Source: Candidatus Poribacteria bacterium (GTDB lineage Bacteria; Poribacteria; DTPJ01; WJIO01). From it: 15,742 nt of DNA. The notes under the pieces were generated by a model that was not told where the DNA came from, made no database searches, and saw nothing but the letters and a program-made list of their open reading frames with translations. Both the position numbers and the translations under genes were made by a program. The DNA lies in NCBI GenBank assembly GCA_014730235.1, contig WJIO01000178.1:1-15742 (forward strand), in the 5' to 3' direction. Positions 1 to 6,915 of this stretch are shown piece by piece (position 1 is the stretch's first letter; each line of letters begins with the position of its first letter).

Positions 1-327
1 AGGAATGACATAGAACTATATTCTTTGAGCATTTTCATCTGTTTCTTCATGCTGAATTCTTATAAACATTGGTTTTAGAGATTTTTTAGAATTCTCAGTA
101 TTTAGTTCTTCCGGGTTTAGTGTGGTAGTGAAGAAAAATACAAATTATACAGGAAAAACCTACTTTGCTTGTCATACCTGCGAAAGCAGGAATCAAGTCA
201 TCAAATTGAGCTTCTGGATTCCTGCTTTCGCAGGTATGACAAAAATATGAGATTTTTTCTTAATTAGAAAATGTTTTTTTATTTCCACACTTAAGTAGGA
301 AGAACCATTTATTTTTACTGAAATGAT
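1..327. other. Non-coding region upstream of pilU
   Basis: I see no credible gene on either strand here. The stretch is AT-rich and its main content is a long perfect inverted repeat (169-242, listed separately). The window opens with AGGAATGACA (1-10), which matches the outer end expected for the right arm of the same repeat family, so a further copy may end at the window edge. That match is only ten bases. No clear -35/-10 pair is visible before pilU. Confidence 0.6.
169..242. repeat. Dispersed inverted repeat, copy 1 (perfect 26-bp arms)
   Basis: Positions 169-194 and 217-242 are perfect reverse complements (26 bp each) around a 22-base centre, 195-216. Each arm also contains a smaller internal inverted repeat, CCTGCGAAAGCAGG on the left and CCTGCTTTCGCAGG on the right. 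The centre, with AGTCATCA and TTGAGCTTCTGG, recurs almost unchanged in the copy at 2704-2784, so this is a dispersed family and not a chance hairpin. It resembles REP or MITE-like palindromes that are scattered between genes in many bacteria. No run of T follows the stem, so it is not a canonical intrinsic terminator, although the transcript would fold strongly. Confidence 0.85.
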
Positions 328-1482
328 ATGAAACTAAGTGAATTACTCAAAACTGTTGTTGATAATAATGCCATTGACTTATTTTTAATACCGCATAGTC
401 CACCCATGATGAGGGAAAAAAATGATATAGTACCAATTGTAGATACCCCGTTAAGTGCTCTTGAAATTCAACAGGTGGCAGATTTTATGACTACTGATGA
501 GCAAAAGACCGAGTTTGAGGAAACCCTTGAGCTTAACTTCGCATATCAACGAGAGGGAATCGGTAGATTCAGGGTAAATATTTACAAGGGACATTCAGGG
601 ATTTCTATGGTCTGCCGTATTGTAAAGTCGGATATACCCAGCATTGAAGATCTAGTTTTGCCGGAGGTGCTAAAAGACCTGGTAATGGAAGAGCGCGGAC
701 TTATTTTTGTGGTAGGTGCTACTGGTTCTGGTAAATCCAGCACCCTTGCCGCTATGCTGGATTATCGAAACCAAAATCAAACCGGTCATATACTTACAGT
801 AGAAGACCCGCTTGAATTTATTCATGAACATAGAAAAAGTATTGTCAGTCAGCGAGAAGTTGGTATTGATACGGAATCTTATTCCAATGCCTTAAAAAAC
901 GTTCTGCGTCAGTCTCCTGATGTTATATCCATCGGTGAAATCCGAGATACGGATACTATGACATCAGCCCTTCACTATGCTGAAACCGGACACCTTTTGT
1001 TAAGTACACTTCATGCCGTAAATAGCTCTCAGGCTCTGGAACGTATTATTAACTTTTATCCGAATGAATTTCGTGATAATATACTTATGGAGTTATCGGT
1101 AAACCTAAAAGCTATCATTTCCCAAAGACTACTGCCAAAGGCTGATGGCACTGGACTTATTGCAGCCGTTGGGGTACTTAGAGACACTCCACGAATTAAA
1201 GATTTGGTAGCAAAAGGTGAAATTGATGAAATATCAACAGAATTGGGGAAACGTAATAGAGAGGGTGTGCTTTCGATAGATCAGGCTATATTTAACCTGT
1301 ACGAACAAGGATTTGTTACGGCTGATGTAGCGCTTCACTTTGCTGATAAGCCGAATAATATGGAAATAAAGATACGGCAACTCGAAAATACTATGAGGCA
1401 AAGAGAAGAGGCAAGTAAAATAAGACAACCACGTCCTGGTGATAGAAGACCTGAATATAGAGTTCCCCTGAATGAAAGATGA
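328..1482 (+). CDS. pilU: PilU-type twitching motility ATPase
   Basis: Cytoplasmic hexameric ATPase of the PilT/PilU family, which depolymerises type IV pili; PilU normally assists PilT in pilus retraction. It has 384 residues, the usual PilU length. The N-terminal PAS-like domain begins with a DLFLIPHSPP segment that aligns with the DLFITAGVPP of the family, which supports this start although no strong ribosome site is visible. Walker A is GATGSGKSS (K136). Walker B has the catalytic glutamate in GEIRD (E204), and the His box is STLHAVNSSQALERIINFYP (H229). The phrases VEDPLEFIHEHR, IVSQREVG and IISQRLLP are PilU-like, and the C-terminus has the PilU-type LSIDQAIFNLYEQG in place of the PilT AIRNLIRE motif. 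The final ~30 residues are charged and rich in Arg and Pro. There is no pilT or other pilus gene in the window. The downstream gene starts 45 bases later. Confidence 0.92.
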   Translation: MKLSELLKTVVDNNAIDLFLIPHSPPMMREKNDIVPIVDTPLSALEIQQVADFMTTDEQKTEFEETLELNFAYQREGIGRFRVNIYKGHSGISMVCRIVKSDIPSIEDLVLPEVLKDLVMEERGLIFVVGATGSGKSSTLAAMLDYRNQNQTGHILTVEDPLEFIHEHRKSIVSQREVGIDTESYSNALKNVLRQSPDVISIGEIRDTDTMTSALHYAETGHLLLSTLHAVNSSQALERIINFYPNEFRDNILMELSVNLKAIISQRLLPKADGTGLIAAVGVLRDTPRIKDLVAKGEIDEISTELGKRNREGVLSIDQAIFNLYEQGFVTADVALHFADKPNNMEIKIRQLENTMRQREEASKIRQPRPGDRRPEYRVPLNER

Positions 1483-1527
1483 TTTTACGATAAACAGAAA
1501 TTAAAATCATAGCACTGGAGGTTATAA

Positions 1528-2631
1528 ATGGCGGAATTAATGACTCCCAGGGAAAGATGGATTGCATCCCTAAGTAAAAAACCTATGGACAGGTTACCTT
1601 TCTGGCCTAAAATTAATGGCTCTTATGCACAACATCAGGATGAACCATATCGAAGTATGTCCTCGACGGAGCTACATAAATGGATCGGCAGCGATCAACA
1701 TGTTGGCATACCTTCATGCGTTAAGGTTCGCCGCAAAAATACATCTATCCGATCCCAACGAAAAAATGGTTATAATAAAATAGAATATATCACACCTTTA
1801 GGAACCCTTAACGCTGCAAACCGATTTGACCAATCGTCAAGTTCATGGCATCCTGTGGAATTTCCCGTAAAGAAACGGGAAGATATAAATATAATGCGCG
1901 AGTTTTTTGCCGATGCCGAATGTGAATTTGACGAGGGCCAATATGAAAAAGCATCGGCAGTAGTGAAAAATACAGGGGAAAGTGCAGTTATCACTACCGG
2001 TATAGGTGTTTCACCATTAATGGATTGGGTTCAGCATCTCGCAGGTATCGAAAATGCCCATTATATGTTATGGGATTACCGGGAAGATGTGGAAAGTTTA
2101 TTTGAGCAAATGCACTCCTATATGTGCCGCAGGGCGGAAATAACTGCTGATAAATGCCCCGCTGATGCAGTGTATTCGGTGGAAAATACTTCTACTACAC
2201 TGATTTCCCCTGAACATTTCCAGAGATACTGTTATAATCATCTTATGGATTATGGTAATATAATAACATCATCCGGGAAATTTCATATTTTACATATGTG
2301 TGGACATTTAAAAGATGTTCTTCCGTATATAAATGAGTTACCTGCCTCAGCTATTGAGGCATTTACGTCACCGCCGGTGGGCAATACAACGTTAAAGGAC
2401 GGTAAAAACAATTGCAACAGAAAATGCCTGATAGGGGGTACTAACGCTGCCTTATGGATAAAATCCAAAGATGAGATATTTTGGCAGATAAAACATGATC
2501 TGGATGAATTAGAAAATCAAAAAGGTATAGTGGTAACATCGGCAGGGGTTATGCCGCCTTTATGCAAACCTGAAACAATAAAAGCGGTGGCTGAACTGGT
2601 GAAGAATTATAACATCTCTATGGACCAGTGA
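1528..2631 (+). CDS. Uroporphyrinogen-decarboxylase-superfamily protein, methyltransferase-like (MtaA/CmuA type)
   Basis: 367-residue TIM-barrel protein of the URO-D superfamily. It opens with MTPRERWIASL..MDRLPFWP, typical of the branch containing MtaA, MtbA and CmuA methyltransferases. HemE's N-terminal arginine-rich porphyrin-binding motif (RPVWLMRQAGRYLPE) is absent. A His-X-Cys pair, HMC (H256, C258), sits where MtaA-like enzymes bind zinc, and C346 in VMPPLCKPETIKA near the C-terminus could be the third ligand. I therefore infer a zinc-dependent, corrinoid-linked methyl transfer or a related reaction; the substrate cannot be told, and no corrinoid protein is encoded nearby. The start is well supported by TGGAGG (1516-1521) six bases upstream. 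It follows pilU closely and may be read from the same transcript, though no functional link is apparent. Confidence 0.75.
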   Translation: MAELMTPRERWIASLSKKPMDRLPFWPKINGSYAQHQDEPYRSMSSTELHKWIGSDQHVGIPSCVKVRRKNTSIRSQRKNGYNKIEYITPLGTLNAANRFDQSSSSWHPVEFPVKKREDINIMREFFADAECEFDEGQYEKASAVVKNTGESAVITTGIGVSPLMDWVQHLAGIENAHYMLWDYREDVESLFEQMHSYMCRRAEITADKCPADAVYSVENTSTTLISPEHFQRYCYNHLMDYGNIITSSGKFHILHMCGHLKDVLPYINELPASAIEAFTSPPVGNTTLKDGKNNCNRKCLIGGTNAALWIKSKDEIFWQIKHDLDELENQKGIVVTSAGVMPPLCKPETIKAVAELVKNYNISMDQ

Positions 2632-2703
2632 CATATCCGGGGATATAATTACTGGAACGATCCAGATAACATAATAACAGATAATCTTAAATGATTAGTT
2701 TCT

Positions 2704-2784
2704 GTCATTCCTGGAAAGGCAGGAATCCAGTCATCATGTTGAGCTTCTGGATTCCTGCCTTAAGCTTTTTGAAAAAGCTTGACA
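2704..2784. repeat. Dispersed inverted repeat, copy 2 (right arm altered by a nested palindrome)
   Basis: This is related to the repeat at 169-242. It begins GTCATTCCTGG, keeps the family centre (AGTCATCA, TTGAGCTTCTGG) and has perfect 15-bp inner arms at 2716-2730 and 2747-2761. Where the outer right arm should continue (TCCAGGAAT), the sequence instead carries a different perfect palindrome, AAGCTTTTT-G-AAAAAGCTT (2762-2780). It then resumes with the expected GACA end. The result is a chimeric element, perhaps from recombination or templated repair at the palindrome. Confidence 0.8.
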
Positions 2785-2942
2785 AAAAGGAATAAGAATT
2801 TTTCAGAAATAACGAATTCTATAATTAAAAATAGAATAAAGTGACTAATGGTTGCAATCCTGAGAAAATAAGTGAATACTAATCTTAGAAGAGCTTTATT
2901 GTTTAAGTGGATGTAACAATCTACCTGAAAACAGGATATTAG

Positions 2943-2971
2943 TTGACAAAGTAAAATGCTGGTAGTATAAT
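2943..2971 (+). promoter_or_regulatory. Consensus sigma-70 promoter for the helicase and possibly the ATPase operon
   Basis: TTGACA (2943-2948) and TATAAT (2966-2971) are both exact consensus hexamers, separated by the optimal 17 bp. Transcription would start near 2978, giving a leader of about 45 bases to the ATG at 3023. No palindromic operator overlaps the hexamers, which suggests strong constitutive expression. No comparable promoter was found between the helicase and the ATPase genes. Confidence 0.88.
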
Positions 2972-3022
2972 TCATATCAGTAATATTATGCATTGCTGAA
3001 ATATGCAAATAGCGAGGCATTG

Positions 3023-5371
3023 ATGCTCTATAAAGAATATATCCTGGATAGATTTCAGGAAGAAGCGATCAAATCCATAGAAAATAACCACTCCGTAATA
3101 GTAGCAGCACCTACCGGCGCAGGCAAGACACTTATAGCCGAATACGCAATAGAAAAGCATATCCAGGCCGAAGAACAGATCATATACACCGCACCTATAA
3201 AAGCCCTCAGCAATCAAAAATATCGGGATTTCAGTCGCGATTATGGCGACAGAATAGGCATTGTCACAGGAGACGTAGTTATAAATCCTGAAGCTCCTAT
3301 CCTGCTTATGACAACTGAAATATTCCGAAATACAATTTTTGACGATATAAACCGCCTTAGAAATGTGCGCTATGTAATATTTGACGAAATTCATTTTATT
3401 GACGATATAGAACGTGGCACCGTCTGGGAAGAGAGCATTATATTCGCCCCGCAGCATATAAATTTTATATGTCTCAGCGCAACAATACCAAATCTAAGGG
3501 AATTTGCCGCATGGATGCGTAGTGTACGCCAAAACAGGATTGATGTGGTTCTGGAAACGGAACGGCCTGTTCCACTGGAACACACTCTTTATATAAAAGG
3601 ATACGGCCTGGGATGGATAGAACAACTGCGGGATATAAAAGATTCTGGTATAGATCCTGAAAAATTTACAACATTCAAAACAAACAGAAGAAATAATAAA
3701 AGAAATTTTACAGGCACTCAGGTAATGGAATCAGTGATTTCTGGAATACAGACTCTGTTAGGTGGAGATTTAATTGAACATATTCACCTGAGTGATCAGC
3801 TTCCATGTTTATATTTTTCCCTCAGTCGAAAAAGCTGTGAAGAAAAAGCACTGATGAATATTGACAGGGATTTCCTGAAGCCCAATGAGAAAAAACTCAT
3901 ACTCAGTGAATACGATGACCTTTGCCAGCGATATGATGTAGTAAATGACTTGAGCGCACAGACATTAAGAGAGATGATTGAGCATGGTGTAGCTTATCAT
4001 CATGCTGGCATGCTGCCAACCCTTAAAGAAGTAGTAGAGCGTTTATTTACATCGGGTCTTATAAGACTACTTTTTACAACAGAAACTTTTGCCCTGGGTA
4101 TTAACATGCCGGCTTGTTCAGTTGTTTTTGACAGCATAACCAAGTATGATGGTTTTCAATTCAGATACCTTAAATCTCGGGAATATCATCAGATGGCCGG
4201 TCGCGCTGGTCGCAGGGGGATTGATGACAAAGGTTTTGTATATGCCTGTGTTAACCCTGAATATGATGATTACGAGGATGTTAAAGGCGTTGTCGAAGGT
4301 GATATAGAAAAAATCGAAAGCCAGTTCAATTTATCCTACAGTAGTGTCCTTAATCTCTACGATAAGCACAGGGATAATATCTACGAAGTCTGTAAAAGCA
4401 GTCTTAATAACTATCAAAATATCAAAACATTAAAAAATCTGGAACGTTCAATGGAGCGTTTGGAAAAAAAGAGAAAAGAACTGGATGAATTAAACTGCAT
4501 ACACAGTGACAGTGCGGAAAAGATATGGGAATATAAAAGACTGGAAGAAGCACTTAAAGCTGAGCAAAGCAAATCATCAAAAAGTAAAAAATCCAGGAAA
4601 AAGCGTAAAAAAAGACGTCGTAAGAGTCGTAAGATAAGTAAAAAAGAAATAGGAATAAACAGGGCCTTAAAGGCTTTAAAATGTAGCAAATGTCAGAACT
4701 TTAAAAGCTGTATCAAAACTGCAAATAGAATTATGGATTATCAGCAGCGAAAACTGGGAATTTCAAGACAAATAGATGTTATGAAAAATTACCAGGAACA
4801 ACAGATAAAAAGAAGACTCGAATTGCTTCAGGAAATAGGCTACATAGACAACAAAGGGCTTTTACCAAGAGGGGAAGTTGCATCACAAATTTACGGATAT
4901 GAATTACAGGTAACCGAATTGCTATTCGATGGTTACTTCCATCGACTGGATCCAGACCTGATGAACGTCCTTATAATGGCAATCGTGTTTGAATCAAAAA
5001 GGGATGTATGGTATAGCAAAATGCCAAAAAAGATCATAAAGCCTTTACTATCAGGCCCTGATAGAAAAATATCCAGTATAAGAAAAAGAGAAGGTACATT
5101 GGGTATTGATACTCCAATAAAAGAACTGGATGGCAAGTTAAGTTCACCTTTATACGAGTGGAGCCGAGGTTGTGATTTTGAGGAACTGGTAGATTATACA
5201 GATGCGCCACCAGGTGATCTGGTTAGATATTTCAGACTGGCCAGCGACTTATTAAGACAGATGAGACGAGTTGTTGAAAGAGGAGATCCATTATTCAGTA
5301 AGATAGATATTTGCATATCCAAGATAAATAGAGACGTGGTTGATGCTGAAAGGCAGCTACGTGTAGGTTAA
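3023..5371 (+). CDS. Ski2-like DExH-box RNA helicase
   Basis: 782-residue superfamily 2 helicase of the Ski2/Mtr4-like group, expected to unwind structured RNA using ATP. From the ATG at 3023: a Q-motif-like FQEEAI (11-16), Walker A APTGAGKT (29-36), motif Ia TAPIKALSNQK, motif II DEIH (121-124), motif III SAT (152-154) and motif VI QMAGRAGRRG (390-399). A very basic tract follows (residues 517-541, 18 Lys/Arg of 25), then a CSKC...C cluster (C554, C557, C563). The C-terminal ~140 residues look like the DSHCT domain of Ski2 proteins (WSRGCDFEELVDYTDAPPGDLVRYFR). An in-frame TTG at 2993 would add ten residues. I prefer ATG because the predicted transcription start near 2978 leaves no room for a ribosome site before the TTG, while GAGG lies just upstream of the ATG. 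The next gene begins 19 bases after the stop. Confidence 0.88.
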   Translation: MLYKEYILDRFQEEAIKSIENNHSVIVAAPTGAGKTLIAEYAIEKHIQAEEQIIYTAPIKALSNQKYRDFSRDYGDRIGIVTGDVVINPEAPILLMTTEIFRNTIFDDINRLRNVRYVIFDEIHFIDDIERGTVWEESIIFAPQHINFICLSATIPNLREFAAWMRSVRQNRIDVVLETERPVPLEHTLYIKGYGLGWIEQLRDIKDSGIDPEKFTTFKTNRRNNKRNFTGTQVMESVISGIQTLLGGDLIEHIHLSDQLPCLYFSLSRKSCEEKALMNIDRDFLKPNEKKLILSEYDDLCQRYDVVNDLSAQTLREMIEHGVAYHHAGMLPTLKEVVERLFTSGLIRLLFTTETFALGINMPACSVVFDSITKYDGFQFRYLKSREYHQMAGRAGRRGIDDKGFVYACVNPEYDDYEDVKGVVEGDIEKIESQFNLSYSSVLNLYDKHRDNIYEVCKSSLNNYQNIKTLKNLERSMERLEKKRKELDELNCIHSDSAEKIWEYKRLEEALKAEQSKSSKSKKSRKKRKKRRRKSRKISKKEIGINRALKALKCSKCQNFKSCIKTANRIMDYQQRKLGISRQIDVMKNYQEQQIKRRLELLQEIGYIDNKGLLPRGEVASQIYGYELQVTELLFDGYFHRLDPDLMNVLIMAIVFESKRDVWYSKMPKKIIKPLLSGPDRKISSIRKREGTLGIDTPIKELDGKLSSPLYEWSRGCDFEELVDYTDAPPGDLVRYFRLASDLLRQMRRVVERGDPLFSKIDICISKINRDVVDAERQLRVG

Positions 5372-5390
5372 AACCTCAAAGGAATTGAAG

Positions 5391-5579
5391 ATGTTTGACT
5401 TTGGGTATGTGGTTCTGATAGTCTTTATAGCGGTTCGCATTTTAATCGCAGCGGGACTATTTTATCTTATAGTTTCAGAGGTTCGCAGGTATAAGGGGCG
5501 GCGTTCAGATAGAAATCGGGAGAATAAAGAAAATGGCAGTACAAAAGACCTTGAAAACTCTTCTGATGGCAGAGACTGA
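5391..5579 (+). CDS. Small single-span membrane protein at the head of the ATPase cluster
   Basis: 62 residues, family not recognised. Residues ~5-29 form one hydrophobic helix (YVVLIVFIAVRILIAAGLFY), followed by a strongly charged, basic then mixed cytosolic-type tail (RRYKGRRSDRNRENKENG). The positive residues after the helix predict a cytoplasmic C-terminus. The ATG at 5391 is preceded by AAAGGA (5378-5383) with good spacing; an in-frame TTG at 5385 is a poorer choice. Its last 47 bases overlap the G-subunit gene in another frame, so the two are probably translationally coupled. By position it may be an assembly or anchoring partner of the ATPase stalk. That is inference only. The ORF could also be spurious, but the ribosome site and clean membrane helix argue for a real gene. 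Confidence 0.6.
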   Translation: MFDFGYVVLIVFIAVRILIAAGLFYLIVSEVRRYKGRRSDRNRENKENGSTKDLENSSDGRD

Positions 5580-5859
5580 AGCCCGAAAAATGGTTACCGA
5601 GGCTGAAAAACAGGCAAAAGATATAAAAGAAAAGGCAACTGAAGAAGTTCAGAAGTTAATCGAGGAAGCCAAAGCTCGCGAAGAGCAGGAATCAAATCGA
5701 GTTCTTGAAGAAGCCAGGAGACAAATTCAGCAGAAAGCAAAAGATATTAACAATGAAGCTGAAAAGAAGATTCAACTTTGGGAAGAATTATTCAGGAAAA
5801 ATCATGATCAGGCCGTTGATTTCGTAATAAAATCAATAATAGATAGAAGTACAAAATGA
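5533..5859 (+). CDS. atpH: V/A-type ATPase peripheral stalk subunit (G/H type)
   Basis: 108-residue, almost wholly helical coiled-coil protein rich in Glu, Lys, Ala and Gln (ARKMVTEAEKQAKDIKEKAT...). Length and composition match the archaeal AhaH, Enterococcus NtpF or Thermus G subunit, which pairs with subunit E to form the peripheral stalks that stop the A3B3 head rotating. Assignment rests on coiled-coil character plus position as first subunit gene, since such sequences are weakly conserved. GGGAGA (5518-5523) lies nine bases before the ATG. It overlaps the preceding membrane-protein gene by 47 bases out of frame, and its stop overlaps the start of the C-subunit gene (ATGA). Confidence 0.8.
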   Translation: MAVQKTLKTLLMAETEARKMVTEAEKQAKDIKEKATEEVQKLIEEAKAREEQESNRVLEEARRQIQQKAKDINNEAEKKIQLWEELFRKNHDQAVDFVIKSIIDRSTK

Positions 5860-6893
5860 TTAAATACCCGGCATCTTATGCCCGAATGCGCGGATTAAAG
5901 GGGAAGCTTATGGGTCGTAATGGTCTGGAAGATTTCCTGAATACACCTGACCTTCAGGCGGCTTTATCAGTTTTAACCCGATCATATTATGGTGAAAACT
6001 TTCAGGATTCCACGGATTTGCATCAGATTGAACATGGACTTAAACAAGACTTAATAGTATCCTATATAAAAATATTAACCTTTTTAAGGGGGAGTTCTGG
6101 ATGTTTTTTTCAGTGTATGCTAAGCAGGTTTGAGCTTTTAAGCCTGAAATCAATAGTAAGATGGCTAGCTCAAAAGGATAGTCCTGAAGAATCTCCAGAG
6201 CCTTTTATCTTCTCCTTGGGTAAATATAATACTTTACACCTGGAGGAAGCTCTGGAAACTGAAGATTTAGAAGCTTGTGTAGCTTTGATGAAAGATACCC
6301 CGTATGCCAGAGCCCTGGAAATAGGCTATGAGCAATATAAGGAGGATGGCGAACTTTTTCCTATCGAATTAGCTCTGGATCAGGATTACTATCAAAGGCT
6401 CTGGCGCGCAATGAAATCCCTGGGGCCTGTAGACCAAATTAATGTAGGCAGACTTCTTGGTATACAGTATGATATAACAAATTTGCTCTGGATTTTAAGG
6501 TTTAAGGAATACTATGGATTCTCACCAGAGCAGATATTCCAGTATACTGTACCCCATGGCTGGAAAATCAAAGAAGATACATTCAGAATGCTGGCTGAAA
6601 ACGAAGATGTTGCTAAAACCATTAACGAAACTCAGATAGAACCTTATACAAGGGTGTTTCAATCGGCAAAACAGGTGGACGGTAATTTTGTTATGGGATT
6701 GGATATTGCGCTCTCAAGATATTTATATCGCGAAAGCCGGGAAACATTAACAAAATTTCATCTTCAGGCTTCTGTGCTGGTAGCTTTTTTTCTTATAAAA
6801 GAAATGGAAATCAGGGATATAATAACCATAATATCCGGCAGAAATCTGGGGTTATCCCAGGAACGAATCAGATCATATCTGATTACGTTATAA
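5856..6893 (+). CDS. atpC: V/A-type ATPase subunit C (central socket, d-like)
   Basis: 345 residues, the normal size for the AtpC/NtpC/AhaC family (eukaryotic V-ATPase subunit d). This mostly helical, funnel-shaped protein sits on the K-ring and receives the D/F central shaft. The N-terminus has the family pattern (YPASYARMRGLKGKLM..DFLNTPDLQAAL), and FPIELALDQDYYQRLW and INVGRLLGIQYDITNLLWILRFKEYYG are recognisable core segments. The start overlaps the stop of the stalk gene as ATGA, indicating coupled translation. In archaea, Thermus and Enterococcus the C gene usually follows E, so its position directly after G is unusual. Confidence 0.9.
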   Translation: MIKYPASYARMRGLKGKLMGRNGLEDFLNTPDLQAALSVLTRSYYGENFQDSTDLHQIEHGLKQDLIVSYIKILTFLRGSSGCFFQCMLSRFELLSLKSIVRWLAQKDSPEESPEPFIFSLGKYNTLHLEEALETEDLEACVALMKDTPYARALEIGYEQYKEDGELFPIELALDQDYYQRLWRAMKSLGPVDQINVGRLLGIQYDITNLLWILRFKEYYGFSPEQIFQYTVPHGWKIKEDTFRMLAENEDVAKTINETQIEPYTRVFQSAKQVDGNFVMGLDIALSRYLYRESRETLTKFHLQASVLVAFFLIKEMEIRDIITIISGRNLGLSQERIRSYLITL

Positions 6894-6915
6894 AGTTCAA
6901 ATCTAGGTTGTTAAT

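Larger units (their letters stand above)
2632..3022. other. Intergenic region between the URO-D-like gene and the helicase
   Basis: About 390 bases, AT-rich, with no supported gene. It holds the second inverted-repeat copy (2704-2784) and a near-perfect promoter (2943-2971). Between them I see only short weak stems, such as ATTCTAT/ATAGAAT at 2816-2837 and CCTG/CAGG at 2924-2935. No intrinsic terminator with a T-tract is evident after the URO-D-like gene. Confidence 0.6.

Noticed and set aside
169-242. CRISPR repeat or tRNA-like structure
   Set aside because: There is a single element with no regularly spaced repeats or spacers, and no tRNA cloverleaf features; it is a dispersed inverted repeat.
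1479-1510. Possible terminator after pilU
   Set aside because: ATGATTTTA and TAAAATCAT form a 9-bp AU-rich stem with a 14-base loop and no T-tract, too weak to call a terminator.
2633-2665. Short stems after the URO-D-like gene
   Set aside because: ATATCC/GGATAT and CTGGA/TCCAG are only five to six pairs with no following T-run.
2993-3022. TTG start for the helicase
   Set aside because: It lies only ~15 bases after the predicted transcription start, with no ribosome site; ATG 3023 fits better.
2972-3457. 161-codon open frame on the minus strand inside the helicase start
   Set aside because: It lies antisense to the conserved helicase motifs, has a Cys/Tyr/Phe-rich composition typical of a shadow frame, and matches no known domain.
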